Of a stretch of 64,000 nucleotides of DNA, positions 6,493-15,279 are shown piece by piece; within the stretch, counting starts at the first letter, position 1, and each line of letters starts with the position of its first letter. Under the pieces are notes generated by a model. It was not told where the DNA came from. It was given only the letters and a program-made list of their open reading frames with translations, and searched no databases. Source of the DNA: Flavobacterium terrigena (lineage in GTDB: Bacteria > Bacteroidota > Bacteroidia > Flavobacteriales > Flavobacteriaceae). The position numbers and the translations under genes are program-made. Location of the stretch: positions 62,001-126,000 of the forward strand of contig NZ_FNYA01000008.1 of NCBI RefSeq assembly GCF_900108955.1, written 5' to 3'.

Positions 6493-9225
6493 ATGAGAAA
6501 AACATTACTTCAAACATTATTTTTACTTTTTGCTTTTGTACAGTTTGTGCAAGCACAATGCTTGCAACCATCAGGTATTTTTACATCTAATATAACCGAA
6601 ACTTCTGCAGTAGTTTCTTGGACTGATCCGAATGTGAATTCGGGTGCTATTTATGGAATCAATATAGTTCCTTCTGGTACTGCGCCAGGAACATCTTTTG
6701 TTTCAACAGCTAGTAGTCCTTATCAATTTACAGGATTAATGCCTTGTACAAGTTATAATGTTACACTTATAACTTATTGTTCTCCTAATGTAGTTAGTGA
6801 TCCAACTACAGTTATATTTTCAACAACATGTAGTGGTGGATTATTTAATCAACCACAAAATTTATCACAATGTGTTGATGACCAAAATGGATTAGCTTGT
6901 TTTGATTTAAATGTGAATAACCCAGTTATTTTAGGAAATAGTAACCCTTCAGATTATACAATTACTTATCATGCCTCTCAAGCAGATGCTACTAATGACG
7001 TAAATCCATTATCTTCTACATATTGTGTTGCTTTAGGGAATTATACTTTATTTTCTAGAGTTGAAGAAAATGCTTTAGGTCAAATGATGCAGATAAATGC
7101 TTTTACAGTTGCTGCACAAACCTTCACAAACGCAGGTAGTTTAAATCCTATTGCGCAATGTGATGCTAATAATGATGGTACTGTTATTTATGATTTAACA
7201 ACCATTCAAGCGCAACTTTCTACATTAAATCAATTGGTTTATTATCCTTCTTTGGAAAACGCTGAAAGCGAAACCAATCCAATTGCAAATCCAACCGCAC
7301 TATCAATTAGTACAACATTACCAGTTGTAACAATTTTTGTAAGAGAAAATGTTGTTAATGGTTGTGATAATGTTTACTCTGTTAACCTACTTTCTCAAAT
7401 AAATTGTAATGCTGCTTCAAACTGTAACAATGCAAATTCACTTTGTGGTAGTTTAGCAACTCCTTTTTCAAATACAATAAATGTAACTAATAGTGGTTTG
7501 CCTGGGAATATGGGTTGTTTAGGTTCCTCTCCAAATGCAACTTGGTTTACTTTGCCAATTAGTAGCTCGGGTACTATCAATTTACAAATCAATCAAGGAA
7601 ATAATGTGCCTTTATATAATAATTTAGATATTGATTATATTGTTTACGGACCTTTTTCTACAAGTACAGGAAATTGTAATTCTGTAAATGATAATAACGT
7701 TGTAAGTTGTAGTTATTCTGCTCAAGCTACAGAATACCCAATAATTGCTAATGCAGTTGCTGGTCAATATTACTTAATGATGGTGACAAACTTTTCTAAC
7801 CAAATAGGTGTTATCAATATTAATGTTTTGCCAACTTCTACAGGAACTATTGATTGTACAGGTATGGCTTTTACAGCGTTTTTAGATTCTAATAATAATG
7901 GAACTAAAGACACAGGTGAAGTAAATTTCCCATTAGGAGATTTCCACTATGAAAAAAATAACAATGGTACAGTTCATAATATTACTGCGCCAACAGGTAA
8001 GTTTACTATTTATGATAACAACATTTCGAATAGTTATAATGTAAGTTTTACAGTAAATCCATTATATGCTTCTTTATACAATGTAAATCCTTCAGCATTA
8101 AATAATTTATCTGTTGCAAATGGAGTGTTATCACAATATAGTTTTCCAGTAACTTCACTTCAAAGTTATACTGATTTAGGTGTGGTTGTTGTACCAGTAA
8201 ATAATCCAAGACCAGGTTTTAATTATATTAATAAAGTGGTGTATGGTAATTTAGGAAATCAAGTTGTAGCTAATGGAACAGTTACATTCACAAAAGATAC
8301 AGCGGTTTCAATAAGTTCGGTTTCACAAGTTGGAGTGGTAAATAATGCCAATGGTTTTACTTACGATTTCACGAATTTGCAACCTTTTGAATACAGAACA
8401 ATTGACGTTAACATGCAAGTACCAACAATACCAACAGTAAGTGCTGGTCAGTTTTTAGTTAGCTCTGCTACAATCGCGCCTTTAGCTGGTGATGTTTCTC
8501 CAGAAAACAATTCAAATTCTACTAGTCAAATGATCATAAATGCATATGATCCAAATGACAAAACTGAAGCGCACGGACCAGAAATTTTACATTCTAGTTT
8601 CACGTCTAATGATTATTTATATTATACAATTCGCTTTGAAAATACAGGAAATGCAAGCGCTATAAATGTTCGTGTAAATGATGTTTTAAATTCGATGTTG
8701 GATGAAAATACTATTAGAGTAGAAAGTGCAAGTCATGCGTATGTTTTAGACAGAGTTGGAAATACTTTAACTTGGAAGTTTGATAACATTATGTTGCCAG
8801 TTTCTGTAGCCAACACAACAACAGGAAAAGGTTATATTACATTTAAAGTAAAACCAAAAGCTGGTTATGCAGTTGGTGATATCATTCCGAATAATGCTTC
8901 AATTTATTTCGATTTTAATCCAGCAATCGTTACAAATACTTTTCAAACAGAATTTGTAGCGCTTTTAGAATCGGAATCATTTAATGCAGATGAATTTGCA
9001 GTATATCCAAATCCAACTAGCTCAATTTTAAATATTCAATCTAAATTGAATATGACGATTTCTGAAGTGAACGTTTACGACTTATTAGGTAAACAACTTT
9101 TAAATAAGAAAATAAATGTTTCTGCAACAGAAATTGATATGATAAATTATAGTCCAGGTTTATACTTACTTGAAGTTGTTTCAGAAAACAATCAAAAAAG
9201 TATTCATAAGATTATTAAGAAATAA
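6493..9225 (+). CDS. T9SS-secreted multidomain surface protein (FnIII, DUF7619-like)
   Basis: I start at the ATG at 6493 because it gives a clean signal peptide (MRKTLLQTLFLLFAFVQFVQAQ). The in-frame ATG 25 codons earlier would precede this with a non-signal stretch. About residues 22-115 form a fibronectin type III domain (ETSAVVSWTDPNVNSG). The middle is Cys-containing repeat material with a pre-peptidase-like beta domain. About 690-820 match the DUF7619 type (YDPNDKTEAHGPE, NTGNASAINVRVNDVL, PNNASIYFDFN). The last 75 residues are a type A T9SS sorting domain (VYPNPTSS...GLYLLEV...KIIKK). It is probably exported and anchored to or released from the cell surface. Substrate unknown. Confidence 0.88.
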   Translation: MRKTLLQTLFLLFAFVQFVQAQCLQPSGIFTSNITETSAVVSWTDPNVNSGAIYGINIVPSGTAPGTSFVSTASSPYQFTGLMPCTSYNVTLITYCSPNVVSDPTTVIFSTTCSGGLFNQPQNLSQCVDDQNGLACFDLNVNNPVILGNSNPSDYTITYHASQADATNDVNPLSSTYCVALGNYTLFSRVEENALGQMMQINAFTVAAQTFTNAGSLNPIAQCDANNDGTVIYDLTTIQAQLSTLNQLVYYPSLENAESETNPIANPTALSISTTLPVVTIFVRENVVNGCDNVYSVNLLSQINCNAASNCNNANSLCGSLATPFSNTINVTNSGLPGNMGCLGSSPNATWFTLPISSSGTINLQINQGNNVPLYNNLDIDYIVYGPFSTSTGNCNSVNDNNVVSCSYSAQATEYPIIANAVAGQYYLMMVTNFSNQIGVININVLPTSTGTIDCTGMAFTAFLDSNNNGTKDTGEVNFPLGDFHYEKNNNGTVHNITAPTGKFTIYDNNISNSYNVSFTVNPLYASLYNVNPSALNNLSVANGVLSQYSFPVTSLQSYTDLGVVVVPVNNPRPGFNYINKVVYGNLGNQVVANGTVTFTKDTAVSISSVSQVGVVNNANGFTYDFTNLQPFEYRTIDVNMQVPTIPTVSAGQFLVSSATIAPLAGDVSPENNSNSTSQMIINAYDPNDKTEAHGPEILHSSFTSNDYLYYTIRFENTGNASAINVRVNDVLNSMLDENTIRVESASHAYVLDRVGNTLTWKFDNIMLPVSVANTTTGKGYITFKVKPKAGYAVGDIIPNNASIYFDFNPAIVTNTFQTEFVALLESESFNADEFAVYPNPTSSILNIQSKLNMTISEVNVYDLLGKQLLNKKINVSATEIDMINYSPGLYLLEVVSENNQKSIHKIIKK

Positions 9226-9233
9226 TAAAAACT

Positions 9234-9262
9234 AAAAAATCCCGATTCGTCGGGATTTTTTT
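9234..9262. terminator. bidirectional terminator, UUCG loop
   Basis: A 12-bp stem, AAAAAATCCCGA/TCGGGATTTTTT, is closed by a TTCG tetraloop, with A and T runs on the two sides. It serves the convergent genes ending at 9225 and 9261. Confidence 0.92.
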
Positions 9263-9761
9263 ATATCCAAATGGTATAGTTGTCTATGACTATCCAAATA
9301 AAAATGCCCAATAAAATAAAACCATAAAACACTTTCATGAAAGTTCCAGCTAAAAAGCCTAAAAAAGAACCAAACGCTGCGTTTAAAGCTCTTTTTTTAT
9401 CTTGAGAGTTATAGATTAGTTCTCCAATGAAAGCGCCTAAAAACGGACAAATTAAAAACGCGAACGGTATCGGTAAAAATATTCCAACTACTAAGCCAAT
9501 ATTCGTTCCCCAAATGCCGTAATTACTACCGCCAAACATCTTCGTTCCTTTGGCAGGAATGAGATAATCTAAAATGCTTAAAACTATCGTAAGAACTAAT
9601 GTAATTCCTAATAACCAATAATTGGTTTCAATTCCAGGGACGAAAAACAAACACAATAATCCCAACCAAGAAAGAGGTAAACCTGGTAAAGCAGGCAAAA
9701 TACTACCAATAATTCCACCAATAAGTAAACAAATTCCTAAAATCAATAAAATATATTCCAT
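9261..9761 (-). CDS. DUF456 family membrane protein
   Basis: A 166-aa protein with five or so hydrophobic segments. The start (MEYILLILGICLLIGGIIGS) and LPALPGLPLSWLGL motif are typical of DUF456, as is the glycine-rich region GAFIGELIYNSQDKKRALNAAFGSFLGFL. I chose the ATG at 9759-9761. A longer reading to 9905 would run through the divergent gene at 9802 and add 48 non-membrane residues. Function of the family is unknown. It is divergent from the lipoprotein gene at 9802. Confidence 0.88.
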   Translation of the reverse strand: MEYILLILGICLLIGGIIGSILPALPGLPLSWLGLLCLFFVPGIETNYWLLGITLVLTIVLSILDYLIPAKGTKMFGGSNYGIWGTNIGLVVGIFLPIPFAFLICPFLGAFIGELIYNSQDKKRALNAAFGSFLGFLAGTFMKVFYGFILLGIFIWIVIDNYTIWI

Positions 9762-9801
9762 AAAAGTGTATTTTTGAAAATCTAAATGTATAAAAAAATA
9801 A

Positions 9802-10275
9802 ATGAACAAAGTAATTGCTTTATTCCTGATACTCTCACTACAATCGTGCCAGTTTTTCGATAAGAAAGTGCCCGATGAAAAGGATTTGTTAGAACAAGAA
9901 CTCAAAAAAATTAATTGGGAGCAAGTAGACGAATTTCCTTCTTTTTCAGAATGCGATTCGTTAACGGATAAAGATAGTCAGCAAAGTTGTTTTTATGAAA
10001 CGCTTTCTATGCAATTGCATTCCAAATTGAAAGACGATAGCATTGCGAAATTGTTTCCGCAATTAGATACGATTCAAGTAAAAGTTATTATTTCTTCGAA
10101 TTCTAATTTGAATTTTGAACCGATAATTTCAGATTCCATCGCCTATAACAAACCACAATTAGATAGTATTTTTCAATTGCGATTAACCGATTTTCCTAAA
10201 ATTAATCCAGCGATAAAAAGAGGCGTTCCCGTTAAAACTGAATTTCAAATTCCAGTGGTTTTACAGAAAAAGTAG
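9802..10275 (+). CDS. lipoprotein with TonB-C-like end
   Basis: A 157-aa protein with a short lipoprotein signal (MNKVIALFLILSLQSC, Cys16). The mature part is acidic, with a D/E-rich linker. Its last 30 residues (FPKINPAIKRGVPVKTEFQIPVVLQKK) resemble the conserved core of the periplasmic TonB C-terminal fold, where a family pattern P-A-x-K-x-G-x-V-x-x-x-F-x-I-P-V recurs. There is no TonB transmembrane anchor, so it is not a TonB itself. The assignment of the end domain is tentative. Confidence 0.7.
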   Translation: MNKVIALFLILSLQSCQFFDKKVPDEKDLLEQELKKINWEQVDEFPSFSECDSLTDKDSQQSCFYETLSMQLHSKLKDDSIAKLFPQLDTIQVKVIISSNSNLNFEPIISDSIAYNKPQLDSIFQLRLTDFPKINPAIKRGVPVKTEFQIPVVLQKK

Positions 10276-10284
10276 TTTTTTTTT

Positions 10285-10376
10285 GAAGCTAATCCTGCTG
10301 TCCGCTATATCTTAACACCCTTGAAGGGTTGTAACCCTCCAAGGGTGTTAAGGATGCCGCTTCCATCAGGGCTAAA
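10285..10376. repeat. Flavobacterium REP-like element with nested hairpin
   Basis: Outer sequences GCTAATCCTGCTGTCCGC and GCCGCTTCCATCAGGGCTA bracket a long inverted repeat: CTTAACACCCTTG (10311-10323) with CAAGGGTGTTAAG (10340-10352), and inside it AGGGTT/AACCCT. From memory, the outer parts recur in other Flavobacterium genomes as interspersed repeats. The element's CTA on the right supplies the TAG stop codon of the glycosyltransferase gene on the minus strand. Confidence 0.75.
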
Positions 10377-11463
10377 AACGTCTTTCTTTCCATTCAAATT
10401 TCCCGAACAACGCTTTTACAACAACTAAAACCGTAAAGAAAGGATACACTAAAAAACTACTTAAAAAGTTTTTGAAAGGCAACCTAAAATACGCAGCACT
10501 AAATTTTAAAAACATAAAGTCAATTCCAAATTTCAACACCCAAAAATAAATGGCTAATTGAAGTGTTTCTAATTTATAAAAAGGCGCAACTAACAAAAGT
10601 AAGCCACTTAAATTGGTCAAAAAAACAATGATTCCTAAAATTTTCGGATACCAATTATTGTATGCTGAGGTCTTGCTCGCCCATCGCACTCTTTGGTTGG
10701 TTAACGCTTTCCAAGAATCGCAACTTTTGGTCAAAACAATATTCAAATTACCTAAATAAGTAATTTTATCTGGAGCGGATTTTAATGCTTTTTGCAATAA
10801 AAAAACATCATCGCCACTAGCTAAATTGTTATTGCCTTCAAATCCGTTTAAAGTTTCGAAAAAACCTTTCTCATAAGCGAAATTGGCACCATTACACATA
10901 AATGGTTTCTCAATTCCGAAACTTCCAGCTGTAGCACCTTGTAAACTCAAGAAGTCATTATTCTGAAAATCATGTAAAAATCCAGTTTCAGTTGTATAAC
11001 CAACAGAACCTACACACATTTTCGCTTTTTTATTTTGAATTTCAGTATCAAAAATTGCCAACCAATTTTCAGGAACTTCACAATCAGCATCAGTAGTCAC
11101 AATCCAATTGTATTTCGCTATTTGAATCGCCGTTTCAATCGCATCTTTTTTTGGAGAATTACTTTTTCTTTGGTTTAGAATAATTTTTAAATCGTAAATC
11201 GTACTTCTTAAATCGTACTTTTCTTCCGATTCATCATCCACTAAAATCACTTCAAATAATTCCTTCGGATAATTCAATTTCTCAATCGATTCTAAAAGAA
11301 AAGGTAAGTTCTCAGCTTCATTTCTAAAAGGAACAATTATCGAAAAAGTAGTTTTTGGAGATAAGATTTCAATTTTTGTTTGCTTATTTGTTTTTACAAT
11401 GCCAAAAGCTAATTGAGTAATCAAAGCCGCATAAATAAATAAAATAAAAGCAAATAAAACCAT
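10372..11463 (-). CDS. family 2 glycosyltransferase, membrane-anchored
   Basis: A 363-aa GT-A enzyme with an N-terminal membrane helix and two or three helices at the C-terminus. Family 2 landmarks occur in order: SIIVPFRNEAENL, ILVDDES, TTDADCEVP (the DxD site), GDDVFL, and NQRVRWASK (the Q-x-x-R-W motif of processive-like enzymes). It probably transfers an activated sugar to a lipid or polysaccharide acceptor at the inner membrane. It lies 6 bp downstream of an LPG-synthase-like membrane protein gene on the same strand. A segment KYDLRSTIYDLK after the VDDES motif is encoded by a short DNA repeat and looks like an insertion. The stop lies in a REP-like element. Confidence 0.9.
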   Translation of the reverse strand: MVLFAFILFIYAALITQLAFGIVKTNKQTKIEILSPKTTFSIIVPFRNEAENLPFLLESIEKLNYPKELFEVILVDDESEEKYDLRSTIYDLKIILNQRKSNSPKKDAIETAIQIAKYNWIVTTDADCEVPENWLAIFDTEIQNKKAKMCVGSVGYTTETGFLHDFQNNDFLSLQGATAGSFGIEKPFMCNGANFAYEKGFFETLNGFEGNNNLASGDDVFLLQKALKSAPDKITYLGNLNIVLTKSCDSWKALTNQRVRWASKTSAYNNWYPKILGIIVFLTNLSGLLLLVAPFYKLETLQLAIYFWVLKFGIDFMFLKFSAAYFRLPFKNFLSSFLVYPFFTVLVVVKALFGKFEWKERRF

Positions 11464-11469
11464 AATAAT

Positions 11470-12408
11470 TTAGTGACTTGGTTTCTTTGTGGCAATATCT
11501 TGCGTCTTATAAATCAATACAAAATAACTTCCAATAAGAACCGGAAGCACCACGTTTAGCAACCACATAAAAGTACTAATAAATAAAACAATATATTCGT
11601 CGATATTTAGTTTTTCGAAAAACCAGATGGCCACGCCGCCTTTCACTACAAAATCTAAAAACTGAAAAGAAGGTAAAGAACTGGCAATAAAATACACAGC
11701 AGTAATGGTAGCCATCAAAGTGAAATAGTCAATTTCGACACCAAATAACAAAAACAAAAAGTAATATTGGTGCGAAAAAGTCAAATATCTAGCAATGGCT
11801 AATAAAATATTTTTCTGATGAATTTTCTTCGGAATTTCTGCAATTTTTTCTAAAAATAAAGCAATAGAATAGCCTTTTATATTGGCGTTTTTCGTTAGAA
11901 ACAAGAAAGTCAAAACTAATAATCCAATTCCAATTAAGATGAAAAAATACATGGTGTATCCCAAATATAACAAACCAATTAATCCGAAAACGATAGTCAA
12001 AACCATTTGAATTCCGTTGCAAATTAAGTTCAAAAACAAAACGCGTTTGGTTTCCTTTTTTGGAAAATAAAGTGCTTTTCCGGCATATTCTCCAATTCCG
12101 TTTGGTGTAAATAATCCAGCAGTAACACCAGCTAAAACTTGTTTAGTTGCCGTGTATAAAGAGATTTTTTCAATGACTAAAACTAAATTCTTCCATTTCA
12201 AAATCTCCAAAAAACGATTCAAAACACTAAAACATAACATAAAAAGTATCCAACTAATGGTAAATTTATGTTGTAAAATTCCTGAAAACTGTTTCCAACT
12301 CAGTTTGTCGTCGTGGGCTAGTTTGTCGTAAATAAAATAAAATGCGCCAAAAACAATGACCAGTTTTATTATAAGTGTGAGATATTGTTTAGTTTTGTTT
12401 GAAATCAT
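11470..12408 (-). CDS. LPG synthase/flippase-like integral membrane protein (UPF0104)
   Basis: About 312 residues, almost entirely hydrophobic helices, with the motif GVTAGLFTPNGIGEYAGKALYF, the core of the lysylphosphatidylglycerol synthase N-terminal (UPF0104) family. Only the membrane part is present; there is no aminoacyl-transferase domain. Members often partner with glycosyltransferases in lipid or glycan export, and the next gene downstream is one. I prefer the ATG at 12406-12408 (MISNKTKQYLT); an upstream ATG at 12423 adds five residues. It is divergent from ruvC, with about 50 bp between. Confidence 0.82.
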   Translation of the reverse strand: MISNKTKQYLTLIIKLVIVFGAFYFIYDKLAHDDKLSWKQFSGILQHKFTISWILFMLCFSVLNRFLEILKWKNLVLVIEKISLYTATKQVLAGVTAGLFTPNGIGEYAGKALYFPKKETKRVLFLNLICNGIQMVLTIVFGLIGLLYLGYTMYFFILIGIGLLVLTFLFLTKNANIKGYSIALFLEKIAEIPKKIHQKNILLAIARYLTFSHQYYFLFLLFGVEIDYFTLMATITAVYFIASSLPSFQFLDFVVKGGVAIWFFEKLNIDEYIVLFISTFMWLLNVVLPVLIGSYFVLIYKTQDIATKKPSH

Positions 12409-12461
12409 TTTGCAAAGAAACAAAACTTTGAACTTGAAACCTTAAACCTGAAACAAAAATT

Positions 12462-13016
12462 TTGGCTAACGAACGCATCATACTCGGCATCGATCCTGGA
12501 ACTACCATCATGGGTTTCGGACTCATTCGTGTTATAAATAAAAAAATGGAGTTTATTCAATTAAACGAATTGCAACTCAATAAAATGGACGACCATTATA
12601 TGAAGTTGAAACGTATTTTTGAACGAACTATCGAGTTAATCGACACATATCATCCAGATGAAATTGCCATTGAAGCACCTTTTTTCGGTAAAAACGTACA
12701 ATCGATGTTGAAATTAGGAAGAGCACAAGGTGTAGCGATGGCCGCAGGTTTGTCTCGAGATATTCCAATTACAGAATACGAACCGAAGAAAATCAAAATG
12801 GCCATTACCGGAAACGGAAACGCGAGCAAAGAGCAAGTCGCAAAAATGTTACAACAATTGTTAGGCTTGAAAACGTTGCCTAAAAATCTCGATTCTACAG
12901 ACGGATTAGCAGCTGCAGTTTGTCATTTTTTCAATACAGGAAAAGTAGTTGGATCAACAAATTATTCAGGTTGGGACGCTTTTGTGAAACAGAATGAAAC
13001 GAGAGTAAAAAAATAA
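12462..13016 (+). CDS. ruvC: Holliday junction endonuclease RuvC
   Basis: A 184-aa protein with the RuvC fold: [15 protein letters not shown] (catalytic Asp11), [22 protein letters not shown] (catalytic Glu), and [13 protein letters not shown] (C-terminal Asp pair). It cuts four-way junctions resolved with RuvAB. The reading frame opens at a TTG codon (12462). The next in-frame ATG falls after the first catalytic Asp, so TTG must be the start. The upstream sequence (aaactttgaacttgaaacc) is a repetitive AT-rich leader. ruvA/ruvB are not nearby. Confidence 0.95.
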   Translation: MANERIILGIDPGTTIMGFGLIRVINKKMEFIQLNELQLNKMDDHYMKLKRIFERTIELIDTYHPDEIAIEAPFFGKNVQSMLKLGRAQGVAMAAGLSRDIPITEYEPKKIKMAITGNGNASKEQVAKMLQQLLGLKTLPKNLDSTDGLAAAVCHFFNTGKVVGSTNYSGWDAFVKQNETRVKK

Positions 13017-13088
13017 AGAAAAATAGTACAATTTTGACACAATAATTTTTTAGAATAGAAGTTATTAGTTGTGATAAATTACTTTCAA

Positions 13089-15221
13089 ATGAAAAAAACA
13101 CTTACTCTTTTTTTACTATTTTTCCATTTTGTGGTCTTTTCTCAAAATTCCATTCCAAAAAGTGTAATTTTATCTGAACCACCAATTTCTAAGGATTTTA
13201 GTTTCTTAAAAGAGGAATTAAAAGATGTTCAAGTTGTAATGCTTGGAGAAATCAGTCATTTCGACGGTAATGTTTTTGAAACCAAAACCGAAATTGTAAA
13301 ATATTTGGTTGAAAATATGGGTTTTAATGTAATTGCATTTGAATCTGGAATTTACGATTTATGGAAAGCACAAGAAGAAATTAAAAAAGGAACAAATTGC
13401 AAACAAGTTTTTAGAAATTCGCTGTTTTCCATGTGGGGAAAAAGAAAAGAATTTCAAAGTTTTGTCACGTTTTTTGAAAATAACAAAGCAAACTTAAAGC
13501 TTTTTGGATTCGACCATCAAATTACTAGCACAAATGGCACAGTAAATTTATCAAATGATTTATTTAACTATTCAAAACAAATTAATCACAATTTAAAATT
13601 GAATAAGGAAGATTTTGCTTTGCTTTTAGAATCGATTTCTAATTCGAGCATGTTTGACGAAAGCGATATTTCCTATCAACTTTTTTCTTCTGAATTAAAT
13701 AAATTGAAACAAAAATTAATTCTACAAAAAAACTCAGAAGAAAAATTTTATTGGACTCAAACTGTAAACGGATTACTGACATTAGGTGAAGACGCTTATA
13801 CACGTCAAAATTTCACAAGTGCTTTCAATTGTACAGCTATAGATAATATAAGAGATAAACAAATGGCTGAAAATTTATTGGCCTATGTAAAACAAAATCC
13901 TGAGGCAAAAATTATTTGCTGGGGCGCCAATCAACATTTTGCTAACAATTTACAATCTGTAAAAGCGCCAATTATTAAAGACTTTGTTCCCATGGGGTCT
14001 TATATAAAAATAGCGTTACAAGATAAAGTCTATAGTTTGGCGGCAATAACAGCTAAAGATTCTATTTTTCTTCAAAACAAATGGTATAGCACTCCAATAA
14101 ATGCAGGTTCTTTTGAAGATGTTTTGAAAAAACAATTTAAGAATAATCATGTGTTTATTTCCGCAAAACAACCTAAAATAGATAAAATAAATGAAAACAG
14201 ACTTTTTAGTCCAATAACATTTATTGAAGGAAAACTAAGTGATTTTCATGATGGTTATGTGTATTTTCCTAAGGCAACTTTATCAACTATTGATGAGTAT
14301 GAAGATGTAATTCTTGAAGGAGCTCAACAAAATGATGTTGTAAAAAATAAAAAAGAAGCCTCTATAAACTTAGAAATTAAGGATAGACCAAACGAAACGT
14401 ACATTGAAGAAGTTGTAATTTATAGTAAAAACACACCTTATCAAATTCTTAAAAAAGCTATCGGAAGTTTTGATAAAAATTATCCAGATAAAGGATTTAG
14501 TTCTGATTTAAAGACTAATATTTTAATTAAAGTTGCAGATACTACATGTGTAAACGCAGATATTTTGGCACAACAATACGATTTAGGGTATGTTAACCAT
14601 GAATTTAGAAACACAAAAAAAGTATTGCAAACAAAATGGAATGTGAATCAAAATTTTGAAACAGAAAGTTTTAAAGAATATCACGGGTTGATGTATAATA
14701 GTCCTATTCAATATGCTCCAGTTTTAAAAAACAATAAGTTTAAAAAATTTCTATTAAACATTGAAGGAACAACTAAAATAAATAATGAGGAAGTTTTTGT
14801 GATTCAGTTTTCTTCTCCACGTAATCATTCAACATATACTCGTAGAGTTTTTTTGAGTAATTATTCGGGCTATATTTACATTAATAAATCGGATAATGCT
14901 ATTGTGAAAATTATTGAAAATTGGGAAGTAACAGATTTTCCTATTTCGTTCCGAGAAGGTTATACTTTAAAAAATAATTTAGTAAAATATACGAACAAAG
15001 AATATTTAAATGAAAGTACAATAACTGAATTTGTAAAAGAAAATAAATTATATTTTATTAAAAATGCCACAAATGTCGTTTCTGGGAATTTATATAATGA
15101 CAAAAACGAAAAAACAGATTATGAAATTGCAACAACAGCAACTTGGAATAACTTTAATATTTCTAGCCCAAATGTAATTAAAACGAACAAAGAAGTACTT
15201 TTGTTTGAAGTAAAAAAATAA
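13089..15221 (+). CDS. secreted erythromycin-esterase-like protein fused to a Bacteroidota C-terminal domain
   Basis: Start at ATG 13089 gives MKKTLTLFLLFFHFVVFSQ, a good signal peptide; an upstream GTG adds six residues. Residues of about 45-300 match the erythromycin esterase-like superfamily: VVMLGEISHFDGNVFETKTEIVKYL, NVIAFESGIYD, LKLFGFDHQ, WGANQHFANN. These supply the His/Glu residues of the family. From about 420 on, the sequence (EEVVIYSKNTPYQILKKAIGSFDKNYP) resembles the region that follows the plug in carboxypeptidase-regulatory-domain outer-membrane proteins of this phylum. A macrolide-resistance role is not implied: chromosomal context and the extra domain argue for a cell-envelope hydrolase of unknown substrate. 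Confidence 0.75.
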   Translation: MKKTLTLFLLFFHFVVFSQNSIPKSVILSEPPISKDFSFLKEELKDVQVVMLGEISHFDGNVFETKTEIVKYLVENMGFNVIAFESGIYDLWKAQEEIKKGTNCKQVFRNSLFSMWGKRKEFQSFVTFFENNKANLKLFGFDHQITSTNGTVNLSNDLFNYSKQINHNLKLNKEDFALLLESISNSSMFDESDISYQLFSSELNKLKQKLILQKNSEEKFYWTQTVNGLLTLGEDAYTRQNFTSAFNCTAIDNIRDKQMAENLLAYVKQNPEAKIICWGANQHFANNLQSVKAPIIKDFVPMGSYIKIALQDKVYSLAAITAKDSIFLQNKWYSTPINAGSFEDVLKKQFKNNHVFISAKQPKIDKINENRLFSPITFIEGKLSDFHDGYVYFPKATLSTIDEYEDVILEGAQQNDVVKNKKEASINLEIKDRPNETYIEEVVIYSKNTPYQILKKAIGSFDKNYPDKGFSSDLKTNILIKVADTTCVNADILAQQYDLGYVNHEFRNTKKVLQTKWNVNQNFETESFKEYHGLMYNSPIQYAPVLKNNKFKKFLLNIEGTTKINNEEVFVIQFSSPRNHSTYTRRVFLSNYSGYIYINKSDNAIVKIIENWEVTDFPISFREGYTLKNNLVKYTNKEYLNESTITEFVKENKLYFIKNATNVVSGNLYNDKNEKTDYEIATTATWNNFNISSPNVIKTNKEVLLFEVKK

Positions 15222-15279
15222 ATTAATATGTCACTTTACGATTATTTTATTGTCAAATTGAACATTGAAAATTAATAAA

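Noticed and set aside
9762..9905. Longer start of the DUF456 gene
   Set aside because: It would run through the start of the divergent lipoprotein gene and add a non-conserved extension before a typical DUF456 N-terminus.
13089..15221. Macrolide resistance gene
   Set aside because: Only the fold is shared with Ere enzymes; the signal peptide, large extra domain and housekeeping surroundings do not support a resistance call.
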